Of a stretch of 64,000 bases of DNA, positions 9,101-17,472 are shown in pieces. The DNA lies in the NCBI RefSeq assembly GCF_001421805.1, contig NZ_LMLC01000004.1, positions 587,864 through 651,863 on the forward strand, written 5' to 3'. Source of the DNA: Sphingomonas sp. Leaf34. GTDB lineage: Bacteria; Pseudomonadota; Alphaproteobacteria; Sphingomonadales; Sphingomonadaceae. The translations under genes were made by a program, and so were the position numbers. The number at the start of each line of letters is the position of its first letter. Position 1 is the first letter of the stretch. The notes under the pieces were generated by a model. That model ran no database searches, had not been told where the DNA came from, and saw nothing but the letters and a program-made list of their open reading frames with translations.

Positions 9101-11933
9101 GGGAGAGATCTATGCGGTGGCCACGTCCACCGATGCCGACGGCAATGTCGCGCGCTCGGTCAAATCGGTGTGGCTCGCGGGCGACGACGATTGGTGGTTC
9201 GGCGGCGACAATGGTGACCGGATGGACGTCGTCCCCGAAAAGCTCGCTTATGCATCGGGCGAGACCGCACGGTTCCAGGTGCGGATGCCGTTCCGCGCGG
9301 CGACCGCACTGGTCAGCGTCGAGCGCGAGGGGGTGTTGTCGAGTTTCGTCACGGAATTGTCGGGCAAGGACCCGGTGATCGAGGTGCCGATGGACGCGGC
9401 CTATGCGCCCGACGTCTATGTCTCGGTGCTGGTCGTGCGCGGCCGTGTCGAGAGCGGGTTCTGGAGCTGGGTGCACCGTATCGCGCGGACGCTCGGCCTG
9501 TCGGACACGCCCGAGGAGGCGCAGGAACCGACTGCGTTGGTCGATCTCGCCAAGCCCGCCTATCGCCTCGGCATCGCCAAGGTGAAGGTCGGCTGGGAAG
9601 GCCATACGCTCGGCGTCGCGGTCAAGGCGGACCGCGAACGTTATGCGCCGCGGGGTACCGCCAACGTCCTCGTCCAGGTGAAGAAGCCGGACGGCAGCCC
9701 GGCGCGCGAGGCCGATGTCGCGTTCGCGGCGGTCGACAAGGCGTTGCTCCAGCTCGCGCCGAACGACAGCTGGAACATCCTCGAGGCGATGATGGGCGAT
9801 CGTCCGTTGTCGGTGCTGACCGCGACCGCGCAGATGCAAGTCGTCGGCAAACGCCATTATGGACGCAAGGCACTCGAAGCAGGCGGCGGCGGTGGTGGCG
9901 GCGACCTGTCGGGGCTCAACCGCGAAAACTTCCAGCCGGTGCTGCTGTGGAAGGGGCATGTGCCGCTCGACGCGCAAGGGCGCGCGCGCATCGCAGTGCC
10001 GTTGTCGGATGCACTGTCGTCGTTCCAGCTCGTCGCGATCGCCACCGATGGCGCGCAGGCGTTCGGCACCGGCAGCACCGATATCCGCACCGCGCAGGAT
10101 CTGTCGCTCTATGCGGGTCTGCCGCCACTGGTCCGATCGGGCGATTTCTACGGGGCGCGGTTCACGCTGCGCAACGGATCGGACCGCCCGATGACGGTGA
10201 CCGCGAGCGTCGACGTCGTCCCGCGGATCGCGCAGGGCAAGCCGCTGACCGTCACCATTCCAGCGGGCGGCGCCGCACCGGTCGCCTGGAACCTCACCGC
10301 GCCCGCCGGGATCGACACGCTGCGCTGGCGGGTCAGCGCGAAAAGCGACGATGGCCGTGCCGCCGATCAACTGACGGTCACGCAAGACGTCATTTCGGCG
10401 GTGCCGACCGAGATCTGGGCGGCGACGCTCGCGCATGTCGGCGACGATACGATGATCCCGATCGCACCGCCGGCCGGCGCGTTGCCGGGACGGGGCAGCG
10501 TCGACATCCGCCTCGCCGATACGCTGGCGCCGTCGCTCGCGGGCGTGCGCGATTACATGGCGCGCTATCCGTTCAACTGTTTCGAACAGCGGCTGTCGCG
10601 GATCATCGTGCTGGGCGACATGGCGGGCTGGACGGGGTTGGCAGGCGAAATTCCGACCTATCAGGCGCCCGACGGATTGCTGCGCTATTTCCCGGGTGAC
10701 AGCCTGCAGGGGTCGGAGGCGCTTACCGCCTATGTCCTGTCCATCGCGGGGGCGGCAAACCTGTCGCTGCCGCCGGTGCAGCGCGCGCGGATGATCGAGG
10801 CGATGAAGGCGGTGCTCGATGGACGGCTGCGTCGCGAGGATTATGGCGATGTCCGCCTGACCAAGATCGCGGCGCTGTCGGCACTGGCGCGGCAGGGTGA
10901 GGCGACGTCGGCGATGTTCGGCCAGATCGGGATGACGCCCGCCGACATGCCGACCGCGAGCCTGGCCGATTATATTGCGGCGCTCGATGCGATCCCCGGC
11001 ACCTCGACCGAAGCGAAGGCGCAGGCCGAGGCGGTGTTGCGGACCCGGCTGGTGTTCGAGGGCACCCGGCTGGATCTGTCGGATTCGGCCAACGCGTCCT
11101 GGTGGCTGATGTCGTCGCCGGACGAGGCCGCGAACAAGGTCACCGCCGCGGTGCTCGGCCGGCCCGGCTGGCAGGACGATGCGCCGCGGCTGATGGTCGG
11201 CACGGCGCTGCGCCAGTCGCGCGGGCATTGGGACACGACGACCGCCAATGCGTGGGGGGCGATCGCCGCGCGTCGCTTTGCGCAGATCTATCCGGCGCAG
11301 GCCGTCACCGGTGCGACGATGCTGTCCTATGGCGGGCGCAGCATCGCGCGCGGCTGGCCCTTGGCGGAGGCGGCACGGTCGACGGCGTTCCCGCTCGCGG
11401 CGGCGGGGCCGCTGCGGCTGGCGCAGGCGGGCGGCGCGGGGCCATGGGCGACCGTATCCGTCTCGGCGGCGGTGCCGCTCAAGCAACCGCTGTTCGCCGG
11501 GTATCGCCTGACGCGGAAGGTCGAGGTCGTGCAGGCGCGCAACAAAGCGCGGCTGACGACAGGCGACGTGCTGCGCGTGACGCTGACGGTCGAGGCGAGC
11601 GCCGAGCGGAACTGGGTTGCGATCAGCGATCCCGTGCCCGCGGGTGCGACGGTGATCGGCGATCTCGGCGGGCAATCGCAACTGCTCCAGCAGGGCGGCG
11701 ACAGTGAAGGGGGCGAAAGTGAAGGCGGCGGGCCGAGCTATGTCGAGCGCGGGCGCGATACGTGGCGCGCCTATTTCGCATGGCTGCCCAAGGGCACCGC
11801 CACCGTGTCGTACACGCTGCGGTTGAACGGCGCCGGTCGGTTCCAGATGCCGCCGAGCCGGGTCGAGGCAATGTATTCGCCGGCGATCCATGCGGCGGTG
11901 CCGAATCAGACGATGGTCGTCGCGGATCGATGA
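6162..11933 (+). CDS. Bacterial alpha-2-macroglobulin (YfhM-like)
   Basis: The 1923-residue protein has a cleaved-type signal peptide (MRFARLWAALAIVVAPVAAF) and the order of domains of large bacterial alpha-2-macroglobulins: N-terminal MG-type domains, a central MG2/bait-containing region, a Gly-rich stretch near residue 1240, the A2M core, and the thioester domain. The thioester motif CFEQ is intact at Cys1473-Gln1476. These proteins trap invading proteases in the periplasm. No lipobox Cys follows the signal peptide, so unlike E. coli YfhM it is probably soluble. A good AGGGGGGAG ribosome site precedes the start. It overlaps pbpC by ATGA, the usual partner, which repairs peptidoglycan; the pair is read as envelope defence. 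Confidence 0.93.
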   Translation: MRFARLWAALAIVVAPVAAFGGGKPHVTLATPNLSDGAIARFTVRFSDAIVPLGDPRAASPLKVECAVPGEGRWADPQAYVWEFAQPLPGGTRCTLATRDGLKSAAGYAVDADSFTVDAGGPVARAVMPGYGDIEEDQVFLVAANMPATRMSIAANAYCAVDGIGEKIAVDVLAPDLPAKLLAGMGDAYQLGNFLDSAGLPKTLPSDPALSQRALAGVTALKCRRPLPPGRDMALVWGANIASGGGKLAGADQRFDFTVRKPFTARFECSRVNTAAGCSPVEKAYLRFSAPIPMSAATAIRLTLADGKTIAPVFADDDKRRATIEQVTFAAPLPVATRATLSVPADLKDESGRILANRERFPLEVKFDEAPPLVKFAADFGILEAKQGGVLPVTVRNVEPSLQGQAAGIGGQRLRVAGTDGEIAAWLRRVEDAGKTDIQTIERKGAEPLLINHTGEKPMLFGGGSGVGNGGGGAGDPFKLDLPGKGKDFEVVGLPLGKPGFYVVELASPTLGRALLGRNVPRYVASAALVTDLAVHFEWGRDRSLAWVTRLSTGKPVANAVVQVSDSCTGKPLARGATDKTGGLMVARGLPEPETYGSCKGEGGAHPLMISARSGDDFSFTLTDWGEGIRPYDFDLPYGYSAATDMIHTVFDRALVRQGETIHMKHILRRPDARGFSLAPGFTGTLRLSHRGSDTQFEMPVTIGANGTGETVWTAPKGAPMGDYDLVFVVGDTTTESAQSFKVDEYRLPTMRASVTGPKTALVKPRTAQLDLFAGYLSGGGAANLPVNVRIGWFAHSATPTGYDAYSFGGDAIAEGVKQLDGEGEDAKTPLPPTQMLPATLGTDGTRRMTVDMPQTLPGTADMQIEMDYRDANGETLTASKSIPVYAAGVQLGVAADGWMMRADDLRLRFVALDTDGKPIKGQKLSVAFYSRQILTARRRLIGGFYAYDNRMRTTKLSASCSATTDAQGLAQCKADPGVSGEIYAVATSTDADGNVARSVKSVWLAGDDDWWFGGDNGDRMDVVPEKLAYASGETARFQVRMPFRAATALVSVEREGVLSSFVTELSGKDPVIEVPMDAAYAPDVYVSVLVVRGRVESGFWSWVHRIARTLGLSDTPEEAQEPTALVDLAKPAYRLGIAKVKVGWEGHTLGVAVKADRERYAPRGTANVLVQVKKPDGSPAREADVAFAAVDKALLQLAPNDSWNILEAMMGDRPLSVLTATAQMQVVGKRHYGRKALEAGGGGGGGDLSGLNRENFQPVLLWKGHVPLDAQGRARIAVPLSDALSSFQLVAIATDGAQAFGTGSTDIRTAQDLSLYAGLPPLVRSGDFYGARFTLRNGSDRPMTVTASVDVVPRIAQGKPLTVTIPAGGAAPVAWNLTAPAGIDTLRWRVSAKSDDGRAADQLTVTQDVISAVPTEIWAATLAHVGDDTMIPIAPPAGALPGRGSVDIRLADTLAPSLAGVRDYMARYPFNCFEQRLSRIIVLGDMAGWTGLAGEIPTYQAPDGLLRYFPGDSLQGSEALTAYVLSIAGAANLSLPPVQRARMIEAMKAVLDGRLRREDYGDVRLTKIAALSALARQGEATSAMFGQIGMTPADMPTASLADYIAALDAIPGTSTEAKAQAEAVLRTRLVFEGTRLDLSDSANASWWLMSSPDEAANKVTAAVLGRPGWQDDAPRLMVGTALRQSRGHWDTTTANAWGAIAARRFAQIYPAQAVTGATMLSYGGRSIARGWPLAEAARSTAFPLAAAGPLRLAQAGGAGPWATVSVSAAVPLKQPLFAGYRLTRKVEVVQARNKARLTTGDVLRVTLTVEASAERNWVAISDPVPAGATVIGDLGGQSQLLQQGGDSEGGESEGGGPSYVERGRDTWRAYFAWLPKGTATVSYTLRLNGAGRFQMPPSRVEAMYSPAIHAAVPNQTMVVADR

Positions 11934-14035
11934 CGCAGCGCGCGGCGCTCGCCGGATTGCTGGTGCTGATCCTCGTGGCGGTCGGGTGCGACTGGGCGAC
12001 GTTCCCGCCGCCCCTGCCGGGCTATGCGCAGGTCCGCGCGGCGTGGAAACCGTCCGAGGCGTGGTTGTACGATCGTCACGGCGTGCTGATCGACAGCGCG
12101 CGCGTCAATTTCGCGGCAAGGCGCTTGGCGTGGGTGCCGCTCGGCCAGATCGCGCCGGTAGTGCCCGCCACCGTGGTCGCGGCAGAGGACGCGCGGTTTC
12201 GTAGCCATGGCGGGGTGGATTGGCTCGCAGTGCTCGGGTCGCTCCGGTCGCGCGCGAAAGGGGAGCGCGGCAGGGGCGCGAGCACGCTGTCGATGCAGGT
12301 CGCCGCGTTCCTGTCGCCGACGCTCGCCATGCCCGGCGCGCGGGGCTGGCGCGACAAGCTGCGCCAGATGCGCGCGGCGCAAGCGCTGGAGATGACCTGG
12401 AGCAAGGACCAGATCCTCGAGACGTATCTCAACCTCGCGCCGTTCCGCGGCGAGGCGCAGGGGATCGGCGCGGCGGCACTGTCGCTGTTCGGCAAGACCC
12501 CGGCGGCGCTGGCGCGCGACGACTCGCTGCTGCTGACCGCTTTACTTCCCGATCCGCAGGCGTCCGCGGACCGGATCGCCGCGCGGGCGTGCAGGATCGG
12601 CGGCGAGGGCGATTGCGCGCGGTTTGCCAGCGAGGCGGCGTCGATGCTCGGACCGGCGCGGACGTTGGCGCTCGATCCCGGTCTCGCGCCGCATCTCGCC
12701 GATCGGCTGCTCACCAAGCCGGGGCTGCGGATCACGACGACGCTCGATGCCGCGATCCAGCGCCGTGTCGCCGCCGCGCTGCGTCGCCAGCTCCAGGGGC
12801 TAGGCGGGTCGCGCGCGCGCGACGGCGCGGCGGTGGTGATCGACAATGCGACCGGCGACGTGCTTGCCTATGTCGGCGGGATCGGCGGCGCATCGACGGC
12901 GCCGGCGGTTGATGCCGCGAACGCGTATCGCCAGGCGGGATCGACGCTGAAGCCGTTCCTCTACGCGCAGGCGATCGAGCGCGGCTATCTGACGCCGGCC
13001 TCAGTGCTCGACGACTCGCCGGTCCAACTCGACACCGCATCGGGGCTGTACGTTCCACAGAATTACGATCGCGGGTTCAAGGGGCGTGTGTCGGTGCGCA
13101 GCGCGCTGGCGGGATCGCTCAACGTGCCCGCGGTGCGGACGCTGCTGCTCGTGGGGGTTGAGCCGTTTCGCGACCGGTTATGGGATACGGGGTATCGGGG
13201 CCTGGTCGAGGATGGTGACTATTATGGGTTCAGCCTCGCGCTCGGATCGGCCGAAGTGACCTTGCTCGAACAGGCCGACGCGTACCGATCGCTCGCCAAT
13301 GGCGGACGCTGGTCGCCGCTACGACTGACGGTCGATGCCCCGCGCAGCACCGCCCGCCGGGTCACGACGCCGGCGGCAGCCTGGATCGTCGCCGACATGA
13401 TGGCCGATCCCAACGCGCGGGCGGCCACGTTCGGGCTGGATTCGGCGCTCAGGTTGCCGTTCTGGACCGCGGTGAAGACGGGCACGTCGAAAGGCATGCG
13501 CGACAATTGGTGCGTTGGCTTCTCGCAGCGCTACACGGTCGCCGTCTGGGTCGGCAACGTCGAGGGCGATCCGATGCGCGCGGTTTCGGGTACGAGCGGC
13601 GCGGCGCCGGTCTGGCGCGACGTCATGCTCGCGCTCGATCGCGACGAAGACGCAGGCCCGTCGATGCCGGCCGGCGTCGAGCGCCGACGCATCGCCTTTG
13701 CCGACGCGATCGAGCAGCCGCGGCTCGAATATTTCCTGCGCGGCACCGGTCAGTCGCTGATCGCCGCGGCGCCCGCCACTGCGCGCCGTGCGCGGATCGT
13801 CAATCCCGCTTCGGGTAGCGTCTATGCGATCGACCCCGATATCCCCGCCGGCCGTCAGCGTCTGGCGATCGAGACGACCGGCGATGTCCGCGCCCACCAC
13901 GTCTTCCTCGACGATCGCGACCTCGGCCCCGCCGCCCAGCAATTGCTGTTCTTTGCCCCGCCGGGCCGCCACCGGCTGCGACTTGTCGACGCCGCCGGTC
14001 GTGCCGCCGATCAGGTCATCGTCACGATCCGGTAA
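11930..14035 (+). CDS. pbpC: Penicillin-binding protein 1C (bifunctional)
   Basis: A 701-residue class A penicillin-binding protein that polymerises and crosslinks peptidoglycan. It has an N-terminal signal/anchor helix (LLVLILVAVGC) and a GT51 glycosyltransferase domain with catalytic Glu86 (AAEDARFRSHGGVD) and GASTLSMQ. The transpeptidase domain has the nucleophile in S338-T-L-K341, a later SLN motif and KTG at 516-518. A C-terminal PBP1C-specific beta domain runs from about residue 600. A Cys at the end of the first helix gives only a weak lipobox. The start is the ATG overlapping the alpha-2-macroglobulin stop (ATGA); a longer open frame upstream lies inside that gene. This pairing with alpha-2-macroglobulin is widely conserved. 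Confidence 0.93.
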   Translation: MTQRAALAGLLVLILVAVGCDWATFPPPLPGYAQVRAAWKPSEAWLYDRHGVLIDSARVNFAARRLAWVPLGQIAPVVPATVVAAEDARFRSHGGVDWLAVLGSLRSRAKGERGRGASTLSMQVAAFLSPTLAMPGARGWRDKLRQMRAAQALEMTWSKDQILETYLNLAPFRGEAQGIGAAALSLFGKTPAALARDDSLLLTALLPDPQASADRIAARACRIGGEGDCARFASEAASMLGPARTLALDPGLAPHLADRLLTKPGLRITTTLDAAIQRRVAAALRRQLQGLGGSRARDGAAVVIDNATGDVLAYVGGIGGASTAPAVDAANAYRQAGSTLKPFLYAQAIERGYLTPASVLDDSPVQLDTASGLYVPQNYDRGFKGRVSVRSALAGSLNVPAVRTLLLVGVEPFRDRLWDTGYRGLVEDGDYYGFSLALGSAEVTLLEQADAYRSLANGGRWSPLRLTVDAPRSTARRVTTPAAAWIVADMMADPNARAATFGLDSALRLPFWTAVKTGTSKGMRDNWCVGFSQRYTVAVWVGNVEGDPMRAVSGTSGAAPVWRDVMLALDRDEDAGPSMPAGVERRRIAFADAIEQPRLEYFLRGTGQSLIAAAPATARRARIVNPASGSVYAIDPDIPAGRQRLAIETTGDVRAHHVFLDDRDLGPAAQQLLFFAPPGRHRLRLVDAAGRAADQVIVTIR

Positions 14036-14449
14036 AGTTTCGTCTGGCCAGCGACGCTGCGCCCGCTGCACGCGTTGCCGCAGACCGCGCTCACTGCCGA
14101 CATCTGCCGGTGATGCGCGACCGGCGGTGATGTTGACGCCAGCCGATCCCACATCAGCGTGATCGACATCGAGGTGCTGACCCGGCATCACATCGCGGTC
14201 CAGCGGGCAATCGCACAGGCTTGATGCCCCTGTGCTGCTCAAAAATTCTTGAAGTCAGGCCGGCTGCAGGAATGGATATGTCGAGCACCAATCCGACGAG
14301 ATGGAAACGGCGGTGGCGCGCATAGTTAAGCGCCTGAGGGACCGGCGCTGGCCTGCTATCCGCCATGACCGCTGCCCGGTCGTGTCGCTAGTCTTCGTCG
14401 CCTACGCGGCGATCCGACATATACGCGCTTTGGCCGATACGTGCCGAGC
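14036..14449. other. Intergenic region, no gene recognised
   Basis: About 414 bases between the convergent pbpC and GntR genes. Short frames are open on both strands, but none has a start with a ribosome site or a recognisable product. No strong hairpin terminator was found for either gene. The mixed, low-quality frames could be remnants of a lost gene, but I cannot name one. Confidence 0.4.
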
Positions 14450-15178
14450 CTAAGCGATCACCCGGCGCGCCTCGATGCCCATTGCATATTCCGTGTCGCG
14501 TTGGGCCTGATGAATCAGCGCACGCGTGGCATCGCGTGCGCCGATCGCATCGCTATTGGCGATCGCCTCGAATAACGCGCGGTGTTCCGGCAACGGGTCG
14601 CGCGGGTGTTTTTCATGTCGATATTTGAAGAACGTCGTCCAGCGGACTGCGGCGGCGATGCTTGCGGACAGGCTGACCAGAAGTTCGTTCTCGGTTGCTT
14701 GCAGGATCAGGGCATGGAACTCGTAGTCGGCCGAACGGCCCGTCTCGCTCGACAGTCCGTGCTGTGCCATCGTTTCGAGGGCGTGGCCCATTCCCGACAA
14801 TTGCCGCGCGGTGCGGCCGGCCGCTGCAAGTTCCGCCGCGGCAGGCTCGACGATCAGGCGCAATTGAAACAGGCTGCGTACGAACGGGAGCGGCGGCTCG
14901 CCATCGAACATCCAGCCAAGCATCTCCGGATCCAGCAGATTCCAATCATGCCGCTCACGGACTTTCGTGCCGATTTTTGGCCGACTTTCGACCAGTCCTT
15001 TGGCGGAGAGCATACGCAGCGCTTCTCGGATGACGCTGCGCGACACGCCGAAACTTCCGGCTAGATCGATTTCGCCCGGCAACAGGCTTCCCGGCTGATG
15101 CCGACCCGTGACGATCGCAACGCCGATGCTCTGTGCCAGCTTAACATGCGCCGGACGACCTCGTTTCCCAGCAGTCAT
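14450..15178 (-). CDS. GntR family regulator, FadR/FCD subfamily
   Basis: A 242-residue repressor-type regulator. Residues ~8-75 form the GntR winged helix (GSLLPGEIDLAGSFGVSRSV then IREALRMLSAKGLVES), and ~95-230 form the all-helical FCD ligand-binding domain with conserved Asp/His-type metal and ligand positions (ADYEFHALI, LPEHRALFEAI). The start at 15178 was chosen over an upstream ATG because a GGAGA ribosome site lies just before it and the GntR domain begins directly after. It faces the arabinan enzyme genes across a 737-base gap, so it is the likely local regulator, probably responding to a sugar or sugar acid. A FadR-type palindrome lies about 110 bases upstream. Confidence 0.9.
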   Translation of the reverse strand: MTAGKRGRPAHVKLAQSIGVAIVTGRHQPGSLLPGEIDLAGSFGVSRSVIREALRMLSAKGLVESRPKIGTKVRERHDWNLLDPEMLGWMFDGEPPLPFVRSLFQLRLIVEPAAAELAAAGRTARQLSGMGHALETMAQHGLSSETGRSADYEFHALILQATENELLVSLSASIAAAVRWTTFFKYRHEKHPRDPLPEHRALFEAIANSDAIGARDATRALIHQAQRDTEYAMGIEARRVIA

Positions 15179-15286
15179 CACGTCTCCAAATTTAACGAGA
15201 CTTACGCAGAGCCAATGGTGCGACGCAAGCGCGAGACGAGTCCGAAAACGCGCCCGACACACTTGCACATTAAAAATCGGTTGCTA

Positions 15287-15297
15287 TTGTCGGACAA
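15287..15297. promoter_or_regulatory. Candidate GntR/FCD operator TTGTCGGACAA
   Basis: TTGTC and GACAA form a perfect 5+5 inverted repeat around one central base. Short palindromes of this TTGTCnGACAA type are typical of FadR/FCD-class GntR regulators. It sits about 110 bases before the GntR start, fitting autoregulation. A related site with the same GTCnGAC core lies before the TonB receptor gene at 21441-21451. Confidence 0.45.
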
Positions 15298-15915
15298 GAC
15301 ATGGAGAAAATCCATGAAATGTGGGGAGGAGAGTGGCATTGCGCCAACCGTCGATCTTGGCTGGCGTGGCCGCGACCGCGCTGCAGAACACCGGCTCCGC
15401 GTTGGCTGGGGCGGTGAGACTGCAAGCCATACATATCGAGCCGGAGCGAACCGATTGGCAGAATTCTGCAGGCTTTTGGCGCGGCAAACCGCGCGCGACT
15501 GGAACCCTGCTTACATCCGGCCGCGGCAAAACGCCGACACAGTCGACGTATGCGGGATGTAGGCATCGATCGTGGGCAGGGGCGCGCATCTTGCAGGCGA
15601 GAGATCGATCGTGATGAACATGCTTGCCTTCTCCTATGACGATCTCGGCCGTTACTCGCCGGGCGGGCGGAAATCGACGAGGGGCGTGCCGCATGGACGT
15701 CGCACGCTATTGGCTGGCTGCGAGCAACCGGCGGTCGACGGCAACTCCCCATGCAGCGCGTTCAGCGATCCGCTTGCGAAATCCCGGACAATGTCGTCGC
15801 TTGGGCCGATATCTGGGCCAACGCCTAGGTATCTCGCCCTTCACCTCACCCCGCTTACCGGCGAGCAAACCACCCTCGACAAGGCGCGCCCGGCGCGCGC
15901 ATCGGAGACTGAATA
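15298..15915 (+). other. Gap before GH51 with a possible decayed secreted-protein gene
   Basis: About 620 bases without a convincing gene. At 15333 a GTG preceded by a purine-rich GGGGAGGAG opens a frame whose first residues (ALRQPSILAGVAATAL then TGSALA) look like a signal peptide, but what follows is unrecognisable and ends near 15614. A second frame just before GH51 ends NVVAWADIWANA at 15828 and has no start. Together these resemble the ends of a decayed secreted-protein gene directly after the GntR operator. Low confidence; the long untranslated stretch is also simply odd. Confidence 0.3.
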
Positions 15916-17472
15916 ATGCGAATGATGTTCACCGCGATTGCGCTCGTGCTTTCCAGTCCTGCACTGGCCCAGCAGGCGCCTCCCGTCGACGGGGCACCGG
16001 CGGCGGTCACGGTGCACGGCGACAAGCCTGCGCCGAAATTCGACAAGCGGATCTTCGGTCAGTTCGCAGAACATCTCGGTACAGGCGTCTATGGCGGCAT
16101 CTGGGTCGGCAAGGGCAGCCGTATTCCCAACGTCAACGGCTACCGCACCGACGTTCTCGACGCGTTGAAGGCGATCCGCACGCCGGTGATCCGGTGGCCG
16201 GGCGGGTGCTTCGCCGATGAATATCACTGGCGTGAAGGCATCGGTGCTCCCGCCAAGCGCAAGGTCAAGATCAACACGAACTGGGGTGGCGTGACCGAGG
16301 ACAATGCGGTCGGTACGCACGAGTTCATGAACTATTCCGAGATGGTTGGTGCCGAACCGTACGTGTCGGGCAATGTCGGCAACGGCACGCCGAGCGAAAT
16401 GGCGGAGTGGGTCGAGTACATGACCTCCCCGACCGGCTCCAGCCTGGCCAAGGAACGCGCGGCCAATGGCCGAAAGGCACCGTGGAAGCTGCCGATGTTC
16501 GGTATCGGCAACGAGCTTTGGGGCTGCGGTGGCAATATGCGACCGGAATATGCGGCCGATGTCACCAGGCGGTATTCGACGTTCGTCAAGATGCCCGAGG
16601 GCCAGCGTGTGATGAAGATCGCCAGCGGTGCCAATGCGGATGATTATAACTGGACCGATGTGATGATGCGCGATGCCGGCGCGCACTTCGACGGCATCGG
16701 TGTTCATTACTACACAATTCCGTACGACTGGGCGAAAAAGGGTGCAGCGACCGGCTTCGACGAGGATCAGTGGGCGCGGACGCTCGCCAAGACCGTCAAG
16801 ATGGATGATTACATTACCGAACATGCCAAGCGCATGGACAAGTATGATCCGGGCAAGCGCGTCGCGTTGCTCGTCGACGAATGGGGCACTTGGTACGATC
16901 AGGAACCGGGCAGCCATCCTGGCTTCCTCTACCAGCAGAACTCGCTCCGCGATGCGCTGGTGACCAGCCTCAACTTCGACATCTTCGCCCGCCACACCGA
17001 CCGCCTGCGCGGCGCGAACATCGCGCAGATGGTCAATGTGCTGCAGGCGATGTTGCTGACCGACGGCAACCGGATGGTGCGCACGCCGACCTATTGGGTC
17101 TTCGACATGTACAAGGACTATCAGGACGGCGTCGTCCTGCCGGTCGACGTGCAGTCGCGCTGGTACAACAAGAACCAGTGGACGCTGAAGGCGGTCAGCG
17201 CGAGTGCGGTGCGCGGCGTCGATGGCGCGGTGCACATGGGCCTGACCAACGTCGATCCCAACCAGCCTGCGACGGTATCGGTGAAGCTCGATGGCGTGAC
17301 GGGGGCCGGTATCACGGGCCGCATCCTGACCGCGTCGGCGATCGACGCACACAACACGTTCGATGCCCCCGATGTCGTCAAGCCTGCGGCATTCACCGGT
17401 GCGACACTGGCGAACGGAACGCTGACGGTGACGCTGCCGCCCAAGTCGGTCGTGATGCTCGACATCCGATGA
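15916..17472 (+). CDS. Alpha-L-arabinofuranosidase, GH51
   Basis: A 518-residue secreted or periplasmic enzyme (signal peptide MRMMFTAIALVLSSPALAQ) that removes terminal alpha-L-arabinofuranosyl units from arabinan and arabinoxylan. GH51 features are clear: RWPGGCFADEYHWREGIG near 93-110, the acid/base Glu200 in GIGNELWG, the nucleophile Glu322 in LLVDEWGTWYD, and a C-terminal beta domain from about 385. Length and layout are normal. GGAGA lies 7 bases before the start. It is the first of four GH genes overlapping or 6 bases apart; the next start (ATGATG) overlaps its stop, so the run is translationally coupled. Confidence 0.93.
   Translation: MRMMFTAIALVLSSPALAQQAPPVDGAPAAVTVHGDKPAPKFDKRIFGQFAEHLGTGVYGGIWVGKGSRIPNVNGYRTDVLDALKAIRTPVIRWPGGCFADEYHWREGIGAPAKRKVKINTNWGGVTEDNAVGTHEFMNYSEMVGAEPYVSGNVGNGTPSEMAEWVEYMTSPTGSSLAKERAANGRKAPWKLPMFGIGNELWGCGGNMRPEYAADVTRRYSTFVKMPEGQRVMKIASGANADDYNWTDVMMRDAGAHFDGIGVHYYTIPYDWAKKGAATGFDEDQWARTLAKTVKMDDYITEHAKRMDKYDPGKRVALLVDEWGTWYDQEPGSHPGFLYQQNSLRDALVTSLNFDIFARHTDRLRGANIAQMVNVLQAMLLTDGNRMVRTPTYWVFDMYKDYQDGVVLPVDVQSRWYNKNQWTLKAVSASAVRGVDGAVHMGLTNVDPNQPATVSVKLDGVTGAGITGRILTASAIDAHNTFDAPDVVKPAAFTGATLANGTLTVTLPPKSVVMLDIR

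Noticed and set aside
7158..11891. A 1577-codon open frame on the minus strand
   Set aside because: It is the antisense shadow of the alpha-2-macroglobulin gene, caused by high GC and codon use. Its residues are dominated by Arg, Gln and His with no domain.
15284..15694. 136-codon minus-strand frame between the GntR and GH51 genes
   Set aside because: No ribosome site, no family resemblance and unusual Cys/Pro/Arg content.
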